This document shows, in pieces, positions 45,732 through 55,103 of a DNA stretch of 64,000 nucleotides. The position numbers and the translations under genes are program-made. Source of the DNA: JAPOUP01 sp965199865 (GTDB lineage Bacteria; Pseudomonadota; Alphaproteobacteria; Rhodobacterales; Rhodobacteraceae); NCBI GenBank assembly GCA_965199865.1, contig CBDATU010000005.1:62001-126000 (forward strand), in the 5' to 3' direction. Within the stretch, counting starts at the first letter, position 1, and the number at the start of each line of letters is the position of its first letter. The notes under the pieces were generated by a model. That model worked only from the letters and a program-made list of their open reading frames with translations. It was not told the DNA's origin and did no database searches.

Positions 45732-46362
45732 CGCTGGTTCCTTTCCGGCATCTTTGCGCTTCTACGCTTCGGGATACAATCTTCAGCGCTATTTTTCGAC
45801 GCCTTCGGTGCGCGATGCGACGACAGGCGGGAAGTCTTCTGGCACTCAGGGACGATTTGGCTGGACAGAACGAATCACTGGGAGGTTGGACAGCAACCAA
45901 TGTTTCCACCGCAGAACGGTTTTGCCCAAAATCCACAGCGAGGCGGGGGTACGAAAGCGCTCTGGGTCCGAACTGGCGGCAGGGCGGAGGACTGTCATGT
46001 CCCACTTCGGGCAGACTCTCAAATGATGGACCGATTCGAGCGCGACAAGCGAGGGACGATCAGGCAAGGAAAGTGCGGAATTGACGTTCAGCGCTCTGAG
46101 CAGATGCGGAACCACAACGGAAAGGAACTTTCTTCGTAATACTCCTTCTGGTGATTCCAGCATGGCGCACTCCTAAATGATGCGCACTCTTTCGCATTGA
46201 CGTCTACATGATGAGAGCTGTTATCCTGGTAGCCGAATTGTGCCGGGGCACTGGAGGTGTATTTTGATGACACTCATTGCCAATATGAAAGGTTTTGCTT
46301 GCGCGGCGACGGACGCCTTGCCTATCGTTGCCGCAAACAGAGTATAATGTGCGGTCGAAACT
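45732..46362. other. Divergent intergenic region before ppx
   Basis: About 630 bases without a recognisable gene. It must carry the promoter of the three minus-strand C1 genes and that of ppx (see 46343-46348). Confidence 0.5.
46343..46348 (+). promoter_or_regulatory. TATAAT -10 box just upstream of ppx
   Basis: A perfect TATAAT lies only 15 bases before the GTG start of ppx. TTGCCT lies upstream with a 19-base spacer, slightly long. If used, the mRNA would have almost no leader. Confidence 0.45.
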
Positions 46363-47466
46363 GTGCCCAAGCAATTGCCAGTGGCATTTCCGGTTCCTGT
46401 CGAACATATTACGCCGGATCCTCCTGATCCGGTTGAGTCGTATGCCGCTCTGGATCTTGGTACGAACAGCTGTCGTATGCTGATCGCCCAACCGAAAGGA
46501 AACCAGTTTCACGTTATTGATAGCTTCTCTAAGCCGGTGCAGCTCGGCTATCGGCTGGAGCGAAAGAAATATCTGAGTCGCAGGTCCATGGAGCGGGCGA
46601 TTCAGGCATTGCGAATCTGCGGAAACAAACTCGAGCGCCATGAAGTCAGACGCATGCGGCTGGTGGCCACAGAGGCCTGCCGTCGAGCCGCCAATGGCGA
46701 AGCGTTTCTGGATCTCGTCCGGCGCGAGACAGGGCTTCAGCTTGAGATCATTGACCCGCAGGAGGAGGCAAGGCTTGCGGTCGTGTCCTGCGCACCTCTC
46801 GTTAGCACCAGAACCAGGCGGCTTCTGGTCATCGACATTGGTGGTGGATCGACCGAGCTTGTCTGGATTGATCTCACTCGTGTACCGCGCGCCGATCGTC
46901 CGCGCGCCATAATGCGGCTGCATAGAGGATTCAAACCCGTTGACAGCCCATTCCCGCATGCCAAAGTCGTCGACTGGAAGTCAGTTCAGCTCGGCGTGGC
47001 AACCCTGTGTGAAAAATTCAGTGACGTAGAGAACGACGCCGGAAAATTTGCGCTTATGAGCTGCCATTTTGAAGAGAAGCTGACCGATTTCGTACCATAT
47101 GACGAGATTCACGAAAGGGGGGGATTTCAGATCATCGGCACCTCCGGCACCGTGACGACAGTCGCGGCGAGCCATCTGGGTCTTAGGAGGTATGATCGAA
47201 ACAGGATCGACGGGCTGCGAATGACGTCAGATCAGATTGACAGGGTGGTTTGCGAATATCTTAGGCTCGGCCCCGAAGGTCGAAGGCTTGACCCGCGCAT
47301 CGGGCGGGACCGTCACGCTCTCATCATGTCTGGAGCGGCGATCCTGCAGGCGCTCCTTCGGGTTTGGCCAACCGATCGGCTATCGGTTGCCGACCGTGGC
47401 CTGCGGGAGGGACTGCTATATGCGCAGATGTATGCGGATGGGGTTCTGGAAGACGGTCCTTACTGA
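46363..47466 (+). CDS. ppx: Exopolyphosphatase / pppGpp phosphohydrolase (Ppx/GppA family)
   Basis: The 367-residue protein belongs to the ASKHA fold: AALDLGTNSCRMLI (phosphate 1), ATEACRRAANG, DIGGGSTELVW (phosphate 2), and IIGTSGTVTTVAA. It degrades polyphosphate or the alarmone pppGpp. The GTG at 46363 is chosen; a GTG a few codons later is possible because residues 1-25 are not conserved. RlmE follows, a common alphaproteobacterial pair. Confidence 0.9.
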   Translation: MPKQLPVAFPVPVEHITPDPPDPVESYAALDLGTNSCRMLIAQPKGNQFHVIDSFSKPVQLGYRLERKKYLSRRSMERAIQALRICGNKLERHEVRRMRLVATEACRRAANGEAFLDLVRRETGLQLEIIDPQEEARLAVVSCAPLVSTRTRRLLVIDIGGGSTELVWIDLTRVPRADRPRAIMRLHRGFKPVDSPFPHAKVVDWKSVQLGVATLCEKFSDVENDAGKFALMSCHFEEKLTDFVPYDEIHERGGFQIIGTSGTVTTVAASHLGLRRYDRNRIDGLRMTSDQIDRVVCEYLRLGPEGRRLDPRIGRDRHALIMSGAAILQALLRVWPTDRLSVADRGLREGLLYAQMYADGVLEDGPY

Positions 47467-47539
47467 TGAACTTCCAAAGCGCGACATGTATTGGCGTAAA
47501 CGGCTGAACTGAAGCACGGAAACCGATTCGGACGGAGAA

Positions 47540-48238
47540 ATGGCCAGAAAGATAAGCGGTCGCGGTCAGCGGGAACTCCGCGTCAGGGTCAGGACCGCAA
47601 AGGGACGGCGTCTGGGCTCCACGCGATGGCTGGAACGCCAACTCAATGACCCGTATGTAAAGCGCGCCAAAACCGAAGGCTATCGTGGACGGGCGGCGTT
47701 CAAGTTAGTGGAACTGGATGATAGATTCGGGTTTCTGGTTCCGGGGGCGCGGGTCGTTGATCTGGGTTGCGCTCCGGGCGGATGGTGTCAGGTGGCGGCT
47801 AGCCGAGTGAACGCGACAGGCGCAAAATCGCATCTGGAAGTCGGCAGGGTCATTGGCGTGGACATTCAGGCGGTCGCACCAATTCCAGGCGTGGAGCTCT
47901 ATCAGCTTGATTTCCTGTCTGAAGGGTCTGGCTCGAGAGTCCTGGGCTGGCTTGACTGCAAGGCAGATGTGGTGATGTCTGATATGGCTGCCGCAGCCTC
48001 AGGCCACAGGCAGACGGACCACCTTCGGGTGGTCGCTTTGTGCGAGGCGGCGGCGGAATTCGCACTTGACGCATTGAGGGAGGGAGGAACGTTTGTTGCC
48101 AAAGTCCTGGCGGGCGGTGCCGAGAGCGAACTGCAAAAGCTGCTCAAGCAGCGCTTCAGACGGGTGACCAACGCCAAGCCACCGGCATCTCGTAGCGACA
48201 GTTCGGAACGGTATGTCATGGCGATGGGATTTCGATAG
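47540..48238 (+). CDS. rlmE: 23S rRNA (uridine2552-2'-O)-methyltransferase RlmE (FtsJ/RrmJ)
   Basis: The 232-residue enzyme methylates U2552 in the 50S A-loop. The basic N-terminus leads into WLERQLNDPYVKRAKTEGYRGRAAFKL, with the first Lys of the K-D-K-E tetrad, VVDLGCAPGGWCQVA (SAM site), VVMSDMAA (Asp), GTFVAKVLAG (Lys) and SSERYVMAMGF (Glu). A GGAG site precedes the ATG. It converges on recD2. Confidence 0.93.
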   Translation: MARKISGRGQRELRVRVRTAKGRRLGSTRWLERQLNDPYVKRAKTEGYRGRAAFKLVELDDRFGFLVPGARVVDLGCAPGGWCQVAASRVNATGAKSHLEVGRVIGVDIQAVAPIPGVELYQLDFLSEGSGSRVLGWLDCKADVVMSDMAAAASGHRQTDHLRVVALCEAAAEFALDALREGGTFVAKVLAGGAESELQKLLKQRFRRVTNAKPPASRSDSSERYVMAMGFR

Positions 48239-48318
48239 CCAGGCGCAGGCGACATCTGGGGAGGACGGCGGTTTCGATAGCTCAACTGGGCGCGAACCCC
48301 ACCGACATCCCGGGCGGT

Positions 48319-50526
48319 TCATTCTGGCTCCAGGCCCTGACCGGGTCCCAGCAGCCATTCGTTCAGCTTGGACCAGCGCCGGCGCCCGGAGGTGTTTTTT
48401 GTTGCGATTGCCACGGCCTTTTTCTGGCCAACCAGCACGACGAGTTTCCTGCCGCGTGTAACCGCCGTATAGAACAGGTTTCGCTGCAGCATTGCGTAAT
48501 GCTGCGTCATTACCGGGATGACCACTGCCGGAAACTCCGATCCCTGACTCTTGTGAACCGTAATTGCATAGGCGGGCATCAGGGTGTCCAGCTCTCCAAA
48601 GGAGAATCTGACAGGTTGGCCGTCAAACCTGACCGTCAGTTCGCCTTCATCCTCATCGACTGATTCAACCATTCCGATATCGCCATTATAGATGTCCTTG
48701 TCGTAATCGTTCTGGATCTGCATCACCTTGTCACCTGCCGCAAAGGTCCAGCCGAAGCGTTCAATCTTTCCGTTGACAGTGGGATTTAGGGATGCCTGGA
48801 GCTCGATGTTCAGGGATCGGGCGCCAACGCCCCCGCGATTCATCGGGCACAGAACCTGAATGTCCCTGACTGGATCGAGTTCAAAGCGGCGAGGTATCCG
48901 ATTGCGGACAAGTTCTATGATTCGGGGTATCGCTTGTTCAGGATCGTCCGCCGGAACGAAATAGAAATCGGTAGCGTCCTTGGGGATACTGAGGTTGGGA
49001 ACATGGCCCAGGTTGATCCTGTGGGCGTTGGTGATGATCTGGCTCCTCGCTGCCTGACGAAAGACCTCCGTTAGCGTCACCACGGGGATCACGCCAGAGC
49101 GGATGATATCTGCCAGGACCTGCCCGGGACCAACTGATGGAAGCTGGTCGATGTCTCCGACCAGCAACACCGCCGAGTCGCTGGGTACGGCCTTGAGCAT
49201 TGAGTTCATGAGTGGCACGTCCACCATCGAACTTTCGTCGATCACTAGCAGGTCGCACTTCAGGGGATTTTCGGCGTCCCTCCTGAAGCCGAAGGATTGG
49301 GGATCGAACTCCAGCAGACGATGGATGGTCTTTGCCTCGCGACCTGTGGTTTCCATCATTCGCTTCGCCGCCCGGCCCGTGGGAGCGCATAGCAGAAGGT
49401 CTACGGACTTCGCGTCCAGGATGTGCAGGATCGAGTTGACGATGGTGGTCTTTCCAACTCCCGGGCCACCGGTGATGACCAGGATTTTGGAGCGCAGCGC
49501 CAGCCGGATGGCTTCCTTCTGGCTTTCGGCCAGTTTCAGGCCGGTCTTTCTCTCGACCCATGGTAACGCCCGGTCGGGGTCAATCGTCTGCCAAGGCAGG
49601 GAGCCATTGGCGATCCGTACCAGCTGCTTCGCGATTCCCTGTTCCGCAGCATGGAGTCGGGTGAGAAACAGGCAATCGGTTTCCCGGATCCTGTCACTCG
49701 TCACGGTTCCTTCGGCGAGTTCCAGATGGATTGCATCCTCGATGAGGTCGGCGGGAACTTCCAGTAGCTTCCCAGCAAGCATGATCAGCTCGGCACGTGG
49801 CAATCCGCAATGGCCATTGCCCACCGCCTCATTCAGGGCGAATGATATTCCCGCCCGAATCCGTATCATCGCCGTCTTTTCGATTCCGAGCTTTTCGGCG
49901 ATCAGGTCAGCGGTTCGGAATCCGATTCCAATGATGTCCCTGGCAAGACGATAGGGGTTTTCACCCATGATCTGAATGGAATCGATTCCATAGGTCTTGA
50001 AAATTCTGACGGCCCTTGCGGTTCCAACGCCGTGTTGATGCAGGAAGACCATAATCTCCCTGATGATCTTCTGATCCCCCCAGCCTTCGGTGATCTTTGA
50101 TGCGCGTATTGGACCGATTCCGTCAACTTCACGCAGACGTTCAGGTCGAGCTTCGATGATATCAAAGACCTGGGTGCCAAAGTGCCTTACCAGCCGTTTG
50201 GCATAGATGGGACCGATCCCCCGGATCATTCCGGAGCCAAGGTATTTCTCGATTCCCTCTGTCGTCGAGGGAGAGGACGTCTTTAGATATTTTGCCCTGA
50301 ACTGAAGGCCATAGCTGCGATCGTTGACCCAGCTTCCCGTCGCGGTGATCCATTCACCGGCAGAGATCATGGGTGAATGACACACCGCTGTCACCAGATC
50401 GAGATGACCACGAGCCTTGACACGCAGCACACTGAATCCGTTCTCGTCGTTGTGGTAGGTTACGTACTCGACCTGACCGGTAAGGATTTCATCTGCGCCA
50501 CTTTGGGACCTTGGTGCCGTAGCCAT
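48319..50526 (-). CDS. recD2: ATP-dependent RecD2-type DNA helicase
   Basis: The 735-residue SF1B helicase is of the RecD2 type: an N-terminal OB-like part and helix-hairpin-helix segments (GSGMIRGIGPIYAKRLV; VDGIGPIRASKI), then Walker A GGPGVGKT at 353-360, DEXX-type VIDESSMVD, GDIDQLPSVGPGQVL and the C-terminal YAITVHKSQGSEF. RecD2 unwinds 5'-3' and acts in replication fork and mismatch-linked repair outside RecBCD. I chose ATG 50526, removing ten residues of an upstream start. Confidence 0.92.
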   Translation of the reverse strand: MATAPRSQSGADEILTGQVEYVTYHNDENGFSVLRVKARGHLDLVTAVCHSPMISAGEWITATGSWVNDRSYGLQFRAKYLKTSSPSTTEGIEKYLGSGMIRGIGPIYAKRLVRHFGTQVFDIIEARPERLREVDGIGPIRASKITEGWGDQKIIREIMVFLHQHGVGTARAVRIFKTYGIDSIQIMGENPYRLARDIIGIGFRTADLIAEKLGIEKTAMIRIRAGISFALNEAVGNGHCGLPRAELIMLAGKLLEVPADLIEDAIHLELAEGTVTSDRIRETDCLFLTRLHAAEQGIAKQLVRIANGSLPWQTIDPDRALPWVERKTGLKLAESQKEAIRLALRSKILVITGGPGVGKTTIVNSILHILDAKSVDLLLCAPTGRAAKRMMETTGREAKTIHRLLEFDPQSFGFRRDAENPLKCDLLVIDESSMVDVPLMNSMLKAVPSDSAVLLVGDIDQLPSVGPGQVLADIIRSGVIPVVTLTEVFRQAARSQIITNAHRINLGHVPNLSIPKDATDFYFVPADDPEQAIPRIIELVRNRIPRRFELDPVRDIQVLCPMNRGGVGARSLNIELQASLNPTVNGKIERFGWTFAAGDKVMQIQNDYDKDIYNGDIGMVESVDEDEGELTVRFDGQPVRFSFGELDTLMPAYAITVHKSQGSEFPAVVIPVMTQHYAMLQRNLFYTAVTRGRKLVVLVGQKKAVAIATKNTSGRRRWSKLNEWLLGPGQGLEPE

Positions 50527-50796
50527 TAGACGGACGCTCCGTGATGCCAGATCCAAGTTTTCATTGCTTCACCAAACCTGATCCTGAGTCTCACGGCTTT
50601 CTGCGCCTTCACCTGCATAGGCAGCGTTTTCCCATCGGTTCGTAACCTCACCGTTGACAGGTCAATGGCAGATGCAAACGTATCCCTTCCGAACGTTGGC
50701 GGCTCCATAGGGCCTATATCCGTCAATTGAGTCAGTTTCGCAAACAACATGTCGCGGGTCGATTCAGCTGCGAGTGGGAATAGCCTGTGTGTCGTG

Positions 50797-50832
50797 AGCC
50801 AGGCTCCCGAAGCTTCGGGGCAGGGCCTGGCT
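50797..50832. repeat. Nested inverted repeat upstream of IS256 copy B
   Basis: A 14-bp palindrome CCCGAAGCTTCGGG (50806-50819) sits inside a 7-bp pair AGCCAGG/CCTGGCT. The whole can fold to one 36-nt hairpin. It lies in the 445-base gap between recD2 and the IS and no T-run follows; the rest of that gap shows nothing. Confidence 0.55.
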
Positions 50833-50971
50833 GCAGATCAACAGACGTACCACCAATGCCTTCCGAAATCCAGACCGTCTCGATTATTAACGTATTTTCA
50901 GCCATTTCGGGACCGAGACAGTCTGATCGTTCCAATGGCACCAGAACGATCGACTCGGGAATTGAACGGTA

Positions 50972-52369
50972 GGTCGTGTCGCGAGTTTGGTGGAAATTCG
51001 AAAACGGTGCAATCTCCGGGTGAACCAAAACCACCCAACCGGCGGCCGGAGCCGCCAGAGGAGGAGACTACACCATGCAACAGACTATATCCAGCACCGA
51101 ACTTTCGCCAGAGACATTCGACGGGGGCCTCGACCCGATCGAGGACCGGCTCCGGTCGAGCATCCGCGGCACGATCGAGGCGGTTTTCGAGGAGGAGCTC
51201 TCCGAGTTCCTGGGCCGGCTCCGCTACAGGCGCGGGGACGGGAAGGTGAAAGGCTACCGTCACGGCCACCGCGACCGGCGGATCACCGGGACATTCGGGA
51301 CGGAGACCGTCAGCGTGCCCCGCGCCCGGATCCGGAACGCGGACGGCGAGGTCAGGGAATGGCGGTCGAAGGCGCTCGGGCGCTACCAGCGCATGACGAA
51401 AAAGGCCGAGGCCCTGATCACGTCCGTCTACCTTTCCGGCACGAACACGCGCCGGGTGAAGCGGGCGCTTTTCGCGCTGTTCAGGGGGGCCGTGAGCAAG
51501 GACGTGGTCAGCCGGGCCTGGCGCCGGGTCAGATCGGACTGGGACGCCTGGTGCGCCCGCAGCCTGGCCGATGAGGACATCGTCCGCCTGATCCTGGACG
51601 GCACGGTGATAAAGACCCGGATCGACGGAAAGGCGACGAAAATATCCGTGCTGGCCGCCGTCGGCGTGCGCCGGGACGGCCATAAGGTGCTGCTTTCCAT
51701 AGGAAAGATGGGCGGAGAGAGCACCGCGGCATGGAGCGGGTTCCTGGCCGACCTCGACGCGCGCGGCCTCAGGCGGCCGGAGTTCGTCATCGTCGACGGC
51801 GCGCCGGGCCTTGAGGCCGCGCTCACCACGCTCTGGGGCGAGGACCTGGCCATCCAGCGCTGCACCGTCCACAAGCACCGCAACCTGCTGGGCCATGCCC
51901 CGAAGCGCCTGCATGACGAGATCGGCAATGACTACCGCGACATGATCTACGCGGAGACCCCTGAGGAGATCCAGCGCCGCCGCAGGGCGTTCCTGAAGAA
52001 GTGGAGGAAAAAGTGCCGGGCCGTCGCCGACAGCCTGGACGAGGCGGGCGACCGGCTGTTCACGTTCACCCGGCTCGACCCGTCGCAGTGGAGGTCGGCG
52101 CGGACCACCAACGCCATCGAGAGGCTCAACGGCGAGTTCCGGAGGCGGATAAAGACCCAGACGCTGCTACCCTGCGCGGAGACCGTGCCCATGCTGCTCT
52201 GGGCGCTCCTGGCCTCCGGCCAGATCCGGTTGCGAAAGGTTGACGGCTGGCAGACGCTGTCCCTGCCGACCGGGCCCGTCGCCCTTGACCTCGCCGCCTG
52301 ATCGGAGGAAACCATGTTCACCTGGAGATTGCACCGTTTTCGAATTTCCACCAAATTCGCGACACGACC
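50972..52369 (+). mobile_element. IS256-family insertion sequence, copy B (1398 bp, intact)
   Basis: Same ends and length as copy A. The 8-bp duplication GAACGGTA lies at 50964-50971 and 52370-52377. Its different target duplication shows it moved in separately from copy A. Confidence 0.95.
51075..52301 (+). CDS. IS256-family transposase (copy B)
   Basis: The 408-residue protein is nearly identical to the copy A transposase, with the same catalytic D175, D241 and E349 and a handful of substitutions (for example A33 to T, D88 to N, R156 to W, P227 to L). It appears intact. Confidence 0.95.
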   Translation: MQQTISSTELSPETFDGGLDPIEDRLRSSIRGTIEAVFEEELSEFLGRLRYRRGDGKVKGYRHGHRDRRITGTFGTETVSVPRARIRNADGEVREWRSKALGRYQRMTKKAEALITSVYLSGTNTRRVKRALFALFRGAVSKDVVSRAWRRVRSDWDAWCARSLADEDIVRLILDGTVIKTRIDGKATKISVLAAVGVRRDGHKVLLSIGKMGGESTAAWSGFLADLDARGLRRPEFVIVDGAPGLEAALTTLWGEDLAIQRCTVHKHRNLLGHAPKRLHDEIGNDYRDMIYAETPEEIQRRRRAFLKKWRKKCRAVADSLDEAGDRLFTFTRLDPSQWRSARTTNAIERLNGEFRRRIKTQTLLPCAETVPMLLWALLASGQIRLRKVDGWQTLSLPTGPVALDLAA

Positions 52370-52429
52370 GAACGGTACGGCCTTCAACACTGATGGACAG
52401 CCTGGGAACGGGCTTCAATGACCACAAAT

Positions 52430-52496
52430 CCCCACTTCCACTCCCGATCACGATGCCCCGAAGGGACTGGCGTTGCGCTCGGGAGTGGAAGTGGGG
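52430..52496. repeat. 18-bp perfect inverted repeat with 31-nt loop
   Basis: CCCCACTTCCACTCCCGA (52430-52447) and its exact complement (52479-52496) enclose 31 bases. It lies between IS256 copy B and the repeat next to the KAP gene. No T-run follows. It may mark a mobile-element end or a recombination site. Confidence 0.75.
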
Positions 52497-52525
52497 GCCT
52501 ATTGAATGGGTCTGGCGGAGAGAAC

Positions 52526-52745
52526 GCCGATGAAAAAATTGTGGCATATTCATGCGTATCCCGTGATTGCATTGGACAATATCGCAACAACAATTGGGCA
52601 TTTTCCGTCCCCGGCGGTAGAATGGCGGCATGCTTGCTGGAAGGATACGCCCAGGGCGGCCGCGCTCCGCACACTCCGGGTTCCCAACATGGCCAGCACC
52701 TGGATCCTCGGAGAGCCATTCCCGATCCAGACCAACCATTGCCGC
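52526..52745 (+). repeat. Island repeat R1 (inverted partner of R4)
   Basis: It starts with the core GCCGATGAAAAAATTGTGGC and runs about 220 bases. The same sequence, diverged by roughly a tenth, is present in opposite orientation at 60755-60973 beside tRNA-Ser. Just before the core stands GGCGGAGAGA, the complement of the tRNA-Ser 3' end. Confidence 0.8.
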
Positions 52746-52890
52746 ACGCCGTTCTGCACCAATTTCGGCGCACCCAGCGGGCGGCGGCCGCGCTCGCATG
52801 AAGATCCCCGTCCACGCGGCACGTGACCGCAAAGCGCTTGCCCCGCGCCACCGTTGCCGCCATTGTCGCCCGCACATTCTTGATGAGGCC
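52689..52890 (+). pseudogene. Possible N-terminal fragment of a zinc-ribbon transposase
   Basis: The frame starting MASTWILGEPFPIQTNHC continues CRTPFCTNFGAPSGRR, which looks like the first half of a transposase zinc ribbon. After a frameshift a second knuckle follows (RHRCRHCRPHILDEARHG). The rest of a transposase is absent. R4 carries the same beginning without the ribbon. Call is tentative. Confidence 0.4.
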
Positions 52891-52894
52891 CGGC

Positions 52895-54220
52895 ATGGAC
52901 AAGGATCAACTCGGCAGAGACGCTCCGATCACTCGAATGGCGGAAGACCGGCTGGGTTTTGCCCCCTTGGCAAAGCATCTGGCGAAGGTCTTCCTCCACA
53001 ACGACCTGTCGAACGGCCTGGTCGTCGGAATCGAAGGCGAATGGGGATCGGGGAAATCTTCGCTCGCCAATCTGACGCTCGACATGCTGGAGAAGGAAAA
53101 GAATGGACCGATCATCATCCGTTTCTCTCCCTGGATCGTCGGCCATCGCTCCGCACTCCTCCGGGAATTGTTTCTCAAATTCGAAAACGCCGTGTCCGAC
53201 ATGGACCCTACGGAACGTCGAGCAAAGCTTCGGTCCTTGCTACGCCAATACGCACGGCTCGCACCTGCGCTCTCCGCAGCGGCCGATGTCAGCGCCGTAG
53301 TTGTGCCCGCCGCCGGGTTCCTCTCCCGGTTCATCAACCGAACTGCATCGGGTGCCGCCGCAGTAGCGAACCCGTCGCTTGGCGCTCTCAACAAAGAGCT
53401 TCGAAAGCATTTCGAGGAGCTCGGCTGGCCCGTGCTCGTGTTCATAGATGATCTCGACCGGTTGGAGCCGTCGGAGGCCGTGGAAGTCCTTCGCCTGATC
53501 CGCGCGGTGGCCGATTTCCCAAATGTCGCCTACCTCTTGGCCTACGATCTCCAGAATCTAGCCAGATGCCTGGAAACGGAACTCCGGGTTGTTGACGGCA
53601 TGGCCTATATTGAGAAGGTCGTCCCAGCGTCTGTGAAAGTTCCATCTGCTAGAGCCTCGGATTTAAGAAATTGGATTCTCTATGAAATTTTTTCTATTAT
53701 GGATCAAAATGAAAACCCAAATACCGGTAAAAGAAGTAAAGTAGAAGGTGAAAGAAGTAAAGTAAGAACCGCTGTCACTGATTGGTTCCCTGAGTATGTT
53801 TCAACACCGCGCGATGTCGTGAGAATAATCAATGCCCTGAAGCTTTACGTGACTCCAGTCCTCCATAATGTCGATATGGGTGATGTGTTATTTATCCAAA
53901 TTATCAGATTGTTCCACCCAGAGCTACATGATTGGATTGAACGTTACCTCCCTATGAAGTTTCTAAAGACATCGACTCTAGATCCAGAATCAGAGAACAA
54001 AAAAGCACGACATATTCAAACACTTGAATCCAAACTTGAAAGAACAATAAAGCGGCACTTGGAAAAATCATCAATGAGCAATCAAGATATTTTCATAGAA
54101 AAAATATCCCGATATATATTAACTGGGTTCACTGTGAAGGAGGAATTGGATGATCCGCATGAGCTTCAAATTTATGATGAGGAAAATTTCGGTTGCTATT
54201 TCCTCTCATTGCCGAACTAA
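52895..54220 (+). CDS. KAP-family P-loop NTPase
   Basis: The 441-residue protein matches PF07693: Walker A GEWGSGKSS (48-56) after GLVVGIE, IIIRFSPW, an inserted hydrophobic stretch about 128-146 that may be membrane-associated, and Walker B VLVFIDDLDRLEP (180-192) followed by AYLLAYDLQ. KAP NTPases are often found in mobile or defence loci; specific function is unknown. I took ATG 52895 after GAGG, as upstream residues belong to the shifted transposase fragment. The first half is GC-rich and the second, from about 53640, strongly AT-rich, as if two sources were joined. No effector gene directly follows. Confidence 0.82.
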   Translation: MDKDQLGRDAPITRMAEDRLGFAPLAKHLAKVFLHNDLSNGLVVGIEGEWGSGKSSLANLTLDMLEKEKNGPIIIRFSPWIVGHRSALLRELFLKFENAVSDMDPTERRAKLRSLLRQYARLAPALSAAADVSAVVVPAAGFLSRFINRTASGAAAVANPSLGALNKELRKHFEELGWPVLVFIDDLDRLEPSEAVEVLRLIRAVADFPNVAYLLAYDLQNLARCLETELRVVDGMAYIEKVVPASVKVPSARASDLRNWILYEIFSIMDQNENPNTGKRSKVEGERSKVRTAVTDWFPEYVSTPRDVVRIINALKLYVTPVLHNVDMGDVLFIQIIRLFHPELHDWIERYLPMKFLKTSTLDPESENKKARHIQTLESKLERTIKRHLEKSSMSNQDIFIEKISRYILTGFTVKEELDDPHELQIYDEENFGCYFLSLPN

Positions 54221-54322
54221 TCTGGTTTTATCGACCGACGACAGTCGAATTAATCGAGATACCTGATCGAGAACAGATCTCCGGCCTTCAAGGCGGAGGG
54301 GGGGGGATGAGCATGTAGTCCC

Positions 54323-54646
54323 GTGCACACCCATGAGAGGGCGGCCGGATTCGGTGTCATTGCTTTCCTGAACACGCGCCAGAAGAACCTTACCTATCCA
54401 AGCTTCTCGCTCGACGGCTTGCGGATTCTACCGGTTCCGTGTCCGGGCGCGGTTGACACCGCCGCCTTGGCGGACGCATGGGACCAGCATACGGACAACG
54501 ACCTGCAACCGCTTCCGCAAATGCATAGCGACCCGGTGCTCAAGGCGGTTCCCGGGTTGTCAAGCAGCGATGCCGTTCGCTGGCGGCGGTCCATTGCTCA
54601 GGAGCCAAGCGTCAGTAATGAGAAAGACCCGTTCAACCTGAATTGA
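54323..54646 (+). pseudogene. Possible C-terminal fragment of a DNA methyltransferase
   Basis: The frame holds LNTRQKNLTYPSFSLDGLRI and LPVPCPGAVDTAALADAW, then EPSVSNEKDPFNL, resembling the tail of adenine-specific DNA methyltransferases of restriction systems. No catalytic NPPY or SAM motif is present. A second piece of such a tail follows at 54647-54807 in another frame (DLRDRLDRAAAETTGIDLDT). Both look like debris of a restriction gene; assignment is from memory of the family and uncertain. Confidence 0.4.
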
Positions 54647-54845
54647 GACATGCGGCGGACGACGACCTGCGGGACCGCCTTGATCGCGCAGCCGCCGAAA
54701 CGACCGGCATCGATCTCGACACGATCCGGGACTGGAGAGCGCGAATCAGCCGCGGCACCTCCGTCGCGACGCCCGTGCACCCGACGCCCAGAGGGCGAGG
54801 CGAATAGCCGTTCGCCGTCATGGTCGATCACGCTGCGCACATAGA

Positions 54846-54924
54846 GCCCGGAATTTTGCCACAATTTTTTCATCGGCTATCTCTCCGCCATAGCCGATGA
54901 AAAAATTGTGGCAAAATTCCGGGC
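54846..54924. repeat. 35-bp perfect palindrome carrying two copies of the island core (R2)
   Basis: Left arm 54846-54880 and right arm 54890-54924 are exact complements; the loop is CTCTCCGCC, which equals the 3' acceptor end of the tRNA-Ser in this window. Each arm contains the core GCCGATGAAAAAATTGTGGC. It looks like a head-to-head junction of two copies of the repeat. Confidence 0.92.
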
Positions 54925-54959
54925 CTCAAGATCCGGCGGCGTGAAGTCTCCGAAGGCTC

Positions 54960-55103
54960 AGCTACGCGACCGACACCGGAGCCGATGAGCCGGCCACGCT
55001 GGTGGATACGGCCAATGTGCCCGCATTCGGCGAGACCGGTGAGAAGCTGGAAGGTCTGGCGGAGAACAAGGAGTATCGGCTCCATGTGCGCAGCGTGAAC
55101 GGC
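54960..55103 (+). pseudogene. Possible fibronectin type III-like repeat fragment
   Basis: The translation YATDTGADEPATLVDTANVP, then GEKLEGLAENKEYRLHVRSVNG ends like an Fn3-type strand pattern (LxGLxxNxxYxxxVRxVN). The frame then degrades. Nothing of the rest of a surface protein is here. Confidence 0.35.

Noticed and set aside
40108..52369. IS256 copies A and B in the same orientation around ~9.5 kb, looking like a composite transposon
   Set aside because: Each copy has its own 8-bp duplication (GCGTGTCT and GAACGGTA), so they inserted separately. The DNA between holds conserved chromosomal genes.
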